A DNA stretch of 64,000 nucleotides from Setoptus koraiensis (Eukaryota > Arthropoda), in assembly GCA_048013815.1 (NCBI GenBank), contig CM106586.1:12710001-12774000 (forward strand), given 5' to 3'. The number at the start of each line of letters is the position of its first letter. The stretch's first letter is position 1. Under the pieces are notes generated by a model. That model was not told where the DNA came from and did no database searches. It worked only from the letters and a program-made list of their open reading frames with translations. Of the stretch, positions 41,804 through 51,846 are shown one piece after another. Made by a program: the position numbers and the translations under genes.

Positions 41804-44800
41804 AAGCCAGAAACTATCAGCTGGCCACAATAATACATCAACGTCGCTCGCCATTCACATATGTGTGTGTGTATTACGGCAGTACAAACATGAGAGAGCG
41901 TTCGAATCATGGCGAATTATATAGTTTTACATCACAACATGGTCTTGATGTTTGTTGTGTGTTTACACACTGGCCAAAACTCAACCGCAATATGCGACCC
42001 CGCACATATAACAGCCATGTTTCACGTAGGCAATTAAGTAGTAAGTGTAAGTTATTTATGACCGGCAACTTTGAGCCGGCCAGCCGAGCCGACTAGTTGA
42101 TGTTGTTTGTTCGGGGATGCTAATCAAATGAACATGACCAATGTATTTACAACAGGGATGGGCTCAGCGAACGCATGGAAAGTATCATTCGAACAACAAC
42201 AATGTGCTATCGCCAAAAGAATTGCGAATGGTGGTGGCTGGTAATGTAGTTGCGGCTGTCACTAGTGTGATACCACAAACAGACAAACATCAACTGCGAC
42301 TCATTGGCCAATATGCCATGACGGTAATATTTGCGATCAGCATGGGTGTACAAATTGAATTTGGTCAGTTTGTTCTAAATAGTCTACAGCGGTGGCATTG
42401 TCTAAACATACGTTTCGTCAGTAGCTTGTAGCTTTCAGTTGCATCCGCGGCCATACGCCACCAAGCGATTGAGCCAAAGCTGACAGTCGTGGTTCAAATC
42501 TAACAATTGTGCGACATATTCACAAGGTGAACCCCATTTACGGGTGCAAGCCCTTCCAAAAAACTGTGCCCTAAATCTTCTCTCCTGATCGAGCCTAGCG
42601 AGCGAAGATACATCGAAATATTTTCTCGAGCGCAATCTTGGTGCTTTTGTTTGATTTTTGAGCATAAATATCTGAGTGATTAAGAGTGATAATTGGTTGA
42701 TATTCTGACGAATTTCAAAATTCGTAATATCAACGAGATAATGATCTCTGACTGTAGGCAGACCCACCTAATACATCACCTAAAACACAATCACCTCAAA
42801 TCAGCACGATTGTGACGCATGGGCATGATATTTTCATGATTTGCTGAGAATATCCCCCATTTCCGCATATGATGGATCTCGCTGTATAAACACAGTAATT
42901 CATTACACCAGAAATAACCAACAACCAACAATCAATCAAGCGAACAATTCGAAGAAAAATCTCGATTCTTTTTTGTCGAAGTTCAGAACTTTCAGTTCAG
43001 CCTTTCCTTGTTCCTGGTACACGGCACAGCTCAAAAAGACTATATTGAGTGCATTCTAAGTGTCCACCCTAGGAAGTTTACCGTGTTTGCATAGCCCGAA
43101 CTAGCACTTTCATTACTATTTGAAAGATTCGTAAGATGACAAAATTCTAATGGACAAACCCAACTTGACCAACTTTCTTGGCGAAATAAATGTTGCGCTA
43201 TTCTCGGATTGTGCAAGACGCGAAGACTTAGAGGGAGTTATATTTAATACATACATATGTCAGCTGAGATGAACTGTAGCGAAATAAGTAAGAGAAGATT
43301 TATAGATTTGTGGGAAAGAGATAAATGTATCCCACCTTGTGAGAGAGAAAAAAAACTGTAGCCCCAATCAGTTGTCACATGAAGACGAAGAAAGATGTGA
43401 CCTGAGACTTGTAATGTATTCGAAATATTCACAACTTTACCGTGCAAAGTTTGCTCTGGGCTCTTTTTAAAACAACTGTAAAAGTCGTTTACACTTGACG
43501 ACACCTCGTGGGACAAGTTACTACTAAATACTCATTACTGGCCTCTGGTTACCAGAGTTCTCAACAAGAGATTGTCCCATTGTCGGGCTGTTTTCGTGTT
43601 GTAGATCGTAGGCAGGTTTCGAACATAGATGTTTATTGTCGGCCTTTGATTACTTGTAACTTGTATCAGAAATGGGACCTGGCTGCAAATGTCTTTCTCG
43701 TGTCACCCCAAAAATCTGGTTTGTTTCCGGTTTGGCCATGACAGAAAAGCGGCGCAGGCTGTGAGTAAGGGACCCATTTTGAGGCTTGCCAGATGAACCT
43801 CAGGCCTGTCTAACATTTATAGGGATTGGGTCGATGAATTGGGGCCCCGAGCAGAGAAAGAGCGTCGTGCGCGTGCGCGATCCGGTGCGGTCCCAACTAG
43901 TGCACTTGAGATGCCGTGTGATAGCCACAACAAGGAACATGGCCCTGAGAGAATTATTTTCAAAATAAACCCTTCACGAACCAAACAAATTCACTGCCGC
44001 GTCGGTGGCTGCGCATCGGTGGTGGCGCTGTTGTGTGTATGCTCGCAAGTGGGCGCCCCCCCAACGGGCTCGTGTTGCGTAGTGATTGCAGGGCCGGTTT
44101 CAGCGCCACGGGTTTCCTATATGTGCGCCTGCGGTACTTGCGCAGTTTGTGGCCAGCGGATTGGGGCGCCCGCCAATCTGATTGATTCGGTTGTCTCGTT
44201 TCGTTCGGGGCCGCACACATTGTCATGTTTAACGATTGCGACTTGTCGGCGTTGCAACACTACATGCTGTGTTTGCAAGCAACTATCGGCCACGAGCAAC
44301 ACCGCAACACGGCCATGCAAGAATAGACTGGCAAGCTCAACTTTTTTCCTGCTTTTATCGCCGCCGCCGCGTGTACCTGTCGGCCCGGCTGCGCGTTACA
44401 GTTAAATCTTTTTCAATCGAATAGCGGTAACAATTATCTGTCGGCACAACGAAGCATCGCCATAAATGTCAGTAGGACTAGACGCGCAAGACGCCACCGA
44501 CAATATTAATATACAAGTAGAAGCAAACCGTCACGGCAAACACACGCACACACTAAACGCGACTGGCCCCATCAGATTTTTATATTTATTTTATTTATTT
44601 CCGCACACGAGCAAGAGGGAAGCGCGGGCGCGTTGCGTCACAAAACGGGCAAAACGCGAGCAGCACAAGTGCGCACGTTCAGCTAGACTCAAATGGAGAT
44701 ATAACACACAGACCTTCAGACAGATAGAAACGCCATTACAGCATTTGTGAATTTATCTCTCTGTATGTATGAATAGTGATACGCTGCTCCAAAGAACACA

Positions 44801-47547
44801 AACACGTCACCTGCACGCCGGCGTCTTGCCAGCGAACCCCTGTGGCCAGCGAACTGGCCAACAGCTGAAACGAGTCGTCGAATCGCGCACACACAGAAAC
44901 ACACAAGCGCAAGCACAATGACCCAGTGTGTAAAGTAGTGTAAACATAGCAAGTGGAGAGCAGACATTTCGTTGGCCATTGTTGTGATTGTTGTTGTGTA
45001 GCTCGTGGCATGCACGAGTTCAGCCCGTGAGTGCCAGTGGGGCCGCCAGTTCCGATGGCGACAGAATTAACAAGAAGCACACTCGACAATATTGTACACT
45101 CCATCGGCACCACAAGTCTGGCCAAGACACTTGAGTTTGGCAGCTAAAAAGCGACACCATCAGCACAGCCACTTCAGCACAGAGACAACAGCAACAGCAA
45201 CGACAACAACAACAACAACTTGCGCATTGCGTAACTATACAATTATCTTGACAGTTATCGAGCGAGCTTGCCAAGTCGTTAAGATACAATATTATTATTA
45301 TTATTATTATTACCTAATATTCCGCTGGCAAGGGAGAGAGCATACATAGTCTCACAATAAACAGCTCTCGTTGCGCCACACTTATTCGGTAAGTAGTGGG
45401 CGCGCGCGCCTTGCCCGAAATGAGAGGCGCGCAACAAAATACTGCATGCAATAATGAGAGTGTTTGCGCGCCCAATAATTATCTCGACCATATGGTTCGA
45501 TTCAATTTATCATCGGCCTATCAGACATCTATGTTATCACTCAAAACAGTCTAGTTACAATAGTTGTAACGTAATGGGCTCGCCAAATGCATCTACTCGC
45601 GCTTGTAACGGCCGAGAGAGACATGTGATTCCAGCGAAACCCGAACGCTCTTTCAGCAACCACCAAACAGCCGGCACACAATTAATAGGCGACCCGCATA
45701 ACTGTAACACTAATAATAGTAATAACGCAGTGCGCGCCGAAAATAATCGCCTCCGCCATCAATGGCGCACCACATGGAGGGGCCCAATTGAATTAACGGC
45801 GCACATATATTAGTTTTTGTAGTAGTCAGTTTTGAGCTTTCCAACTAATTATCAAATTGCCCAGTGTGCAGTGCCATCTATTCTCCGCTGCGCAAACAAT
45901 GACCGACAAAAGGGGCCCAGTTGATTCATTCAACACCCCAGACCGAATAATTGCAAATTTTCACTGCTTGCAATTTTCACAAGTGAGGCTGCGCTCCGTG
46001 TGCGATATGGGGCCCCGCGGCAGCGAAACAGGCGGTCGCCAATTTCGATTAGCGCCGCTTTGAGCTTCGCTCAGAGTTGAATAGTCGTTGTCGAGTGGCG
46101 ATTATTTTCCATTTTTGTTCCATTCGGTTGTCGCTTGATTTGTGCCCGGCGCAATAGATTGTGCGAGCCGGCGGTGTCCATAATTTTGGCCGCCATATTC
46201 ACGCCATATTCACGCCGAGCAGCTGCTTGCAACGATCCGTTGCATCTCGTTGAATTTCGTTGCATTTCATTTCATTTCAAGAGTGCGCCAACATATAGTG
46301 TGTGAGTGCGATATGAGTTGTACGTGTATCAGCCAGTGACAAGTCAGCCGCTAATACACTGCCTGGGGCGCCAATATTGGCCACACATGTATTATCACAG
46401 CGAGATATTGTATTATTGTATTATCAAACGGCTTGGCCAATGACTAAAGTAATTGTTGAGTGCACTATCACATTAGCGAGGTCTTGGCGCGCCAATGGCT
46501 GGCCAGAAAAAGCCGCGTGCAAACGTAATAACCCCTCATAATATCTGCTCTGGATCGTAACAGCGCGCGCGCGCGCGGCTCCAATCCAATTATCAAGGAT
46601 TTAGACACGTGTGCCAGTGTGAGAAGCAACTACTAATTTGATGATTAGTGCCAGCATCTGCGAGCTACCTGGGCATTGGGCGAACCGTTAGATTGTTGTG
46701 TTATTGTAAACGGCGCCACTAGTTCTGGTAATGGATTGCTGGCGCATTGTTGAGCCATCGGGCGCCAGTTGCATGATCGATTATTTATGCCCTGCTAATG
46801 GGCATCGTTAGTCTGGCATAATTGTGAGGGGCTCGCACAATCGGAGGCGCGAGCCGGCTTCTGTTGTAATTTCGCTCCATGCAATCGAACAACTATTGTG
46901 GGCCCACCGTTGCCAATGATCAAAAGTTTGTCGGCCCGGCTCGCCGATCCGAAAGAAAAAAAATTGTCTCATCGCCGCGGTACATGCGTCTAAATGCGTT
47001 TGTGTGTCGCAGCGGCAAACTAGACGTAACGTTCTTATACATTTGCAACAATCATCCACACTCGCCAACACGAATATATGACGCACAATAATTCATTGAT
47101 GAGACCCGTTGATAAATCAGTACGCATTATATAAGTTTCAAACGGGCAGACAAACTTCATGCCGCTCGATACGAGAGAAAGGCTAAATATAATCCATATG
47201 TTAGCCACAACATGGCTGCCACTGACATGTGTAATAGTTACCAGCATACTGATAAACAGTAATAGTGACCCGGCTTACTTGTTATTTTTTTTTTTTTGTT
47301 CTCTATCGCTCTCATGGTGTCAATGTTTGTCTCTGATTCAAGAGGAAGCCCTTATGAGAACGCTACCACTACATCATTGCTTTCGCCTGTCAATGCACTA
47401 AGCTCAATGCATTAAATAAATGCTTTTTATTGTAATATATCCTCGCGAGTCGCGATATATACCGATTTCCACACGGTACAACTCGCACAACATGTTGTTG
47501 CACATTACATCATACATGTAATAACGATCATCAATTTTGGATGGATA

Positions 47548-47585
47548 TCCAGTCAGTCAGTCAGTCAGCCAGTCAGCCAGCCAAC
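47548..47585 (+). repeat. CAGT tetranucleotide repeat
   Basis: Units of CAGT, interrupted by CAGC variants, in ATCCAGTCAGTCAGTCAGTCAGCCAG and its continuation to GCCAGCC. Confidence 0.85.
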
Positions 47586-47990
47586 AGCACCAATACATGT
47601 AGTAGTTTATGTTCGTGGAGCTCGCAGCAGTGTGCGACTGAGTGCATTATGATAATAATAGTAAGCTGAACTATCGTTGCTCTAATTTATTTATTTACAT
47701 GTTGTTTATAAAATAACACTTGTCACATTATACAAACATACATTCTCAATATTCGCCATAACCAACCCGACTCTGATTCATCCCTAAACCAGGCCGGTTT
47801 GAGATTCATGCTCACAAGCGAGCAATTCGATGTCGTAACAACATATCACCGTTATTGCATCAATTTATGAGGCCAATACGTGCTGCAGTCAATTAAATTG
47901 CAAACATTTTTCACTAGTGGTCCTGTCAATATTATAGTTGACTAAAATACTGTTCATTTTTACACTAGTTCGTATGTCTCACCCGGTAGG

Positions 47991-49392
47991 ATGAAAGGAA
48001 CTAATGACTTCTATAAGAACACTAATAGACTGGTCACCAATAAAACAGGCCATTCATCGTCCACAAGTGGCACTGCTTCCACCAATACCGACTACGATTA
48101 TTTAATAAAATTTCTCGCGTTGGGCGATTCGGGAGTGGGTAAAACTTCTTTTCTACATCAGTACACGGATGGCAAATTTGAGTCCAAGTTTATCTCTACA
48201 GTAGGTATAGATTTTCGCGAGAAACGAATAGTAAGTTGTCGTTCTTATTTATAACTAACACTAAAACAAACCAACTCTCACAATAATATTTTATATTCCT
48301 TGAAAGAATCAAGTCCACTTGCTAATACTAATCCCCATTTCAACCCCGACCATTTGACTGAAGATGTTCAGATCGCCCAAAATCAACAGTAGAAGTAAGC
48401 GAATACATCTTCAATTGTGGGACACGGTATGAAACAGCAACTGATACGCAATCTCACCTGAGATCCTACTCGCCATCATGACAAAGCCTATATCATGACA
48501 ACTAATTTTATTCTGCTCTTAATTTACATATTGTCAAACATTAATCATACCCCAACCTTAACATTTCTGATAAGGCTGGACAAGAGAGGTCAGTTTGCAA
48601 AAGTCTCTTCGCGCAATGCAAGACAACATCAAACGAGGCGGAAACATTAAACAAAAGCTTAATTTGCATTCTCATCCTCTATTCCTCATTCAATTGACAA
48701 TCATACATGAATTTAGATTCAGAAGCCTGACAACTGCCTTCTTCCGCGACGCTATGGGCTTCATAGTCATGTTTGACATATGTAGCGAATCATCTTTTAT
48801 GAATATACGACCATGGTTAGATCAATTGAGAATCCATTCATACTGTGAAAATCCCGATATAATCCTGTGTGGTAACAAGGCTGATCTCGGCGATAAGCGA
48901 ATAATAACTTGGGATCGAGCTAGACAAGAAGCAAGCAAGTATGGGTGAGTGAGGGCACAACAGCAAAATCTTGTGCCAGCTAACTGAGCTTACACTGACT
49001 AATTATCTAATCAATTAAACTTTTTACTTTGTTTCCGCAACTCATTTAGGATACCCTATTTCGAGACTAGCGCCGCCTCAGGACATAACGTATCCAAGGC
49101 AATTGATACATTGCTCGAGATGGTTATGATAAGAATGCACAAGGTTGTAGAAATAAATCAACAATCGCCAAACAAAACCAAATTGATTGAGCTAGCGGAT
49201 GCAAATAACTACTCATCAGACATCAAAGATAATACAGCCAGTTCCAGTTTTAGATATAATTCATCTGATTCGAGGACGATAAAACTAAGCCATACAACTA
49301 ATAGTTTAGGACAACTCAAATCGACCAAACACAGTGACATGGTCGACTACTTGAATCACGACGACAATCAAAGATCCTCATGTTATTGTTAG
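47991..49392 (+). CDS. Rab27: Rab27-family small GTPase
   Basis: Five exons: 47991-48230, 48364-48426, 48575-48588 (14 nt), 48717-48944 and 49050-49392, giving 295 aa. All introns are GT-AG, of 105-148 bp. Rab27 recruits synaptotagmin-like and Munc13-4-type effectors to drive secretion of lysosome-related and dense-core vesicles. Motifs are the P-loop GDSGVGKTS, switch [23 protein letters not shown] built from exons 2 to 4, [13 protein letters not shown] (a Rab27 signature), GNKADL and ETSAASG. The insert between switch I and LQLWDTAG is typical of Rab27. The C-terminus ends SSCYC, a CXC double-geranylgeranylation motif. The protein is about 70 residues longer than vertebrate Rab27 because of a Ser/Asn-rich hypervariable tail and a 35-residue N-terminal extension. 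Its last codons overlap the duplicated junction repeat, and the gene is convergent with AIFM1 in the inferred ancestral layout. Confidence 0.93.
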
Positions 49393-49607
49393 TTACGTTT
49401 AATTTATGAAAAATCTCGATCCTCAGAATGTACATTGAATAATTTCGCCACTTTATTGAAGTCTTCGAACTGTCTATCTTCTCTTAATAAACGCCTCGCT
49501 ATACTAAGGCGATTAAACGAGTTCCAAAGTGCTATGCCAACTATTTTGTTACCACGGAGATAAAAAATAACACTGTTGTAATTATCTTTGTGGGCCTGAG
49601 AGACCTT
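49358..49607 (+). repeat. Direct repeat copy 1: Rab27 3' end plus relict of the AIFM1 3' end
   Basis: About 250 bp, starting in the last Rab27 codons, match 51597-51846 in the same orientation. The first 35 bp are identical and the rest differs at scattered sites, with similarity fading near 49575-49607. Read on the - strand, this copy encodes a relict of the AIFM1 C-terminus (RLSIARRLLRED...KLFNVHSED) that is not attached to a gene. Here the AIFM1 stop codon position is changed (TGA to CGA). An AATAAA at 49486-49491, probably the Rab27 polyadenylation signal, exists in this copy only. Confidence 0.92.
49486..49491 (+). terminator. AATAAA polyadenylation signal, probable Rab27 3' end
   Basis: Canonical hexamer 94 bp after the Rab27 stop. 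The corresponding site in the second repeat copy reads AATACG. Confidence 0.5.
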
Positions 49608-49928
49608 TTAGTGTTTTTTTTTAGCGAGAGATGACTTGGCATCGATCTCACCTGATGAACTGGGTACTGTTTGTGCCATCGCGCTCTAGTATAATAATAT
49701 AAATGGTCTCTCTATATTTAGAACGGGAAGGAAAAGCATTCTCGTCACCTACCGACGAGTTTATTTGAGGAAGGACGAATAATAGTGGCGCTGTCTTTTT
49801 GCAGCCGATGACTCAGTATAATTATGGATATTCTTTCTGAACCAATTTTATATACTCCTGAGGCAAATGTTAATCTATTTAGTCAGTCTGTCGTCTAAAC
49901 GGTGTTCAGACCACTAATTTATGTTCAA

Positions 49929-51566
49929 ATGATTATATTAATAGATATTTTCTGCTTTATCCTAGACTATTTTGCTGTATGGATCAATCCGTTCCTAGAT
50001 AGACTATTGGCCAATTTCGCATGCATTAGCGCCACCAAAAATTGTTCCAAACACACTTGGATTGCCAAGGGAAAGTGTTATGGTTCAAATACGGTCGGCT
50101 TATCGAATGAAATCGAGGATTTCTATGCCAGATTCAGCAAAGTTAAACAGAAAGAACTTGTCCTACGCTTGAAGTTGTTGCAAGATATTTCCAGGACCCT
50201 GAGACAACTTTGGCCCAAATTCAAGATTGGTTACAATGATTACCAGCATGAGCTTAACATTTATTGGTCGTTCTCCGATGTTTACATTAGTGACGAGTGG
50301 GACTTTAGACCTCCGTCAAAATTCCTACGAGGTGGCTTGCGAGCGGATAAGTTTAAATTATCATCGCACTTTTTCACTCCAGATACTAGAATGGAGATAA
50401 TAGAGGAAAATAGGGTTGATTGTTGGCCGGAACTGCTGATCATCACCAATGTAACTGACAGTACCAAGGCGAATCGATCTGATTTAATCATTGAGTTCCC
50501 TCATGGATTGAATTACGCGGATATTGTGTCGAAGAAGAGAAAGTTAATTTTTTATTATAGTCAAATTTTTCCAGAACTTGCCAGACTGTTCGTCATTTTG
50601 AGCGAATCGCTGTTATTGCACAAGCTATTGGATAAGCGCAATGGTGGCCTGAGTCCGTATGCTCTCATTTTGATGATTACTGCTTACTTGAATAAGACAA
50701 GAGACCAAGGAAAAAAGCTGAACTTGGGCGACAAGCTTCTCTGTTTCCTAGATACCTATGGCCAGAAAACAGATTCACTGTGCATCAAAAGAAACTCTAA
50801 ATCAGATATAGTGGACCTCACAATTGAGGACTCACAATCGAGCAACGGGGCTCAGATTTCCGTCTACGATCCTATAACGTCGGACGAAGTCAATCTGACA
50901 AGACATGCAACCCGTTACAGTAACATCCAAAGTATATTCGAAGAATTAAGTTCTAAATTAAAAACTACCATCAACAATACAGACAAAATCTGTATGTTAG
51001 AATGTGGCCACTATAGAAGTTATTTGCAAATATTGCTAACACCTCAAGGTAACATTTGCCTACCGACCGAGAGTTGCGGCATCTTAGAGCTATCCAAACT
51101 GCAACACAGGAAGTTAACGGAATTCAATTCGTTTGTTGAACCTCAGCCCGCATTGGACACAAACATTAAAAAGGTGACAAAAAAGTCGGCTTATGCAACA
51201 GTGAAAGAAATGTCTATACGATTTGGATATTTTTTTCTCTTGTTTGCCGCTCGAAACACCCTGATAAATATTGTTGAAAGTTGGAACGAGCGAGCACAAG
51301 AGCGGGCCAAGAATGAGATGGCAGCCCTGACCAAAGCCATGATGGGAAACGATCCGTTGCATAAGAAAATCAAGAGTACAGAGGATAAAGTGAAATCTAA
51401 ATTGGTAAATAACAGAAAACAGAGAAATAGAATGATGGACTTAGAGGAGGAAATTGATTTTGAGAGAATTTTCTCAGAATTGTATTTGGAGACACTCAAG
51501 GCCGAATTGACCAAAGACTTTGGAGGTGTCTTCAACGAAGATGTGCACCGAGACGAAGACGACTAA
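49929..51566 (+). CDS. TENT4/TRF4-like nucleotidyltransferase, probable pseudoenzyme
   Basis: An intronless ORF of 545 aa from the first ATG after an in-frame TAA (upstream codons from ATG 49824 are cut off by that stop). After a hydrophobic N-terminus (IILIDIFCFILDYFAVW), similarity to non-canonical poly(A) polymerases of the PAPD5/PAPD7 group begins at VGLSNEIEDFYARFS (compare VGLHEEINDFYEYMS) and runs through RTLRQLWP. The central domain matches well: GGLSPYALILMITAYL (GGISSYSLILM...), LNLGDKLLCFLDTYG, and VYDPITSDEVNLTRHATRYSNIQSIFEEL. In contrast, the catalytic GS...G and SDID motif is replaced by GYNDYQHELNIYWSFSDVYIS, so at least one of the two metal-binding aspartates is missing. Only a candidate third Asp (RSDLIIEF) remains. 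It sits between two direct repeats and may be a diverged retrocopy or duplicate. Role unknown. Confidence 0.75.
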   Translation: MIILIDIFCFILDYFAVWINPFLDRLLANFACISATKNCSKHTWIAKGKCYGSNTVGLSNEIEDFYARFSKVKQKELVLRLKLLQDISRTLRQLWPKFKIGYNDYQHELNIYWSFSDVYISDEWDFRPPSKFLRGGLRADKFKLSSHFFTPDTRMEIIEENRVDCWPELLIITNVTDSTKANRSDLIIEFPHGLNYADIVSKKRKLIFYYSQIFPELARLFVILSESLLLHKLLDKRNGGLSPYALILMITAYLNKTRDQGKKLNLGDKLLCFLDTYGQKTDSLCIKRNSKSDIVDLTIEDSQSSNGAQISVYDPITSDEVNLTRHATRYSNIQSIFEELSSKLKTTINNTDKICMLECGHYRSYLQILLTPQGNICLPTESCGILELSKLQHRKLTEFNSFVEPQPALDTNIKKVTKKSAYATVKEMSIRFGYFFLLFAARNTLINIVESWNERAQERAKNEMAALTKAMMGNDPLHKKIKSTEDKVKSKLVNNRKQRNRMMDLEEEIDFERIFSELYLETLKAELTKDFGGVFNEDVHRDEDD

Positions 51567-51596
51567 CATAAAAACCAAAGAAGAAAAGAATGGCTT

Positions 51597-51846
51597 ACGA
51601 CGACAATCAAAGATCCTCATGTTATTGTTAGTTACGTTTAATTTATGAAAAATCTCAATCCTCAGAATGTACATTAAATAATTTCGCCACTTCATTGAAG
51701 TCATCGAACTGTTTATCTTCTCTTAATACGCGCCTCGCAATACTAAGGCGATTAAACAAGTTCCAGAGTACTATACCAACTATTTTGTTATCACGTAGAT
51801 AAAAAATAACACCACGCTGATAATCGTCATCCGGCCTAGGAGGTCT
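51597..51846 (+). repeat. Direct repeat copy 2: relict Rab27 tail plus real AIFM1 3' end
   Basis: The partner of 49358-49607. It opens with a relict of the Rab27 end (codons for [10 protein letters not shown] plus the TAG, now orphaned), followed on the - strand by the true C-terminal coding part of AIFM1. Together the two copies bracket a 2.0-kb segment containing the TENT4-like gene. Confidence 0.92.

Larger units (their letters stand above)
38470..47990. other. Long stretch without a recognised gene
   Basis: About 9.5 kb. 38.5-40.4 kb is AT-rich (TATATA near 39865). 40.5-46.6 kb is more GC-rich with many short, unrelated open frames on both strands, none with a domain. It holds a CA run (40520-40550), a 27-bp-type repeat (41728-41803), GGGAGCCAGT-type units (about 41080-41113), a TTA run (about 45288-45313), alternating GC (about 46562-46578) and a CAGT run (about 47548-47585). 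Distal regulatory sequence or 5' exons of neighbouring genes may lie here. A possible small cysteine-containing ORF at 42435-42767 (-) is discussed in findings. Confidence 0.45.

Noticed and set aside
42440-42510. Possible tRNA because of a GGTTCAAATC box-B-like string
   Set aside because: No matching A box, anticodon arm or acceptor stem could be drawn. The similar strings at 40136, 45491 and 58250 also fail.
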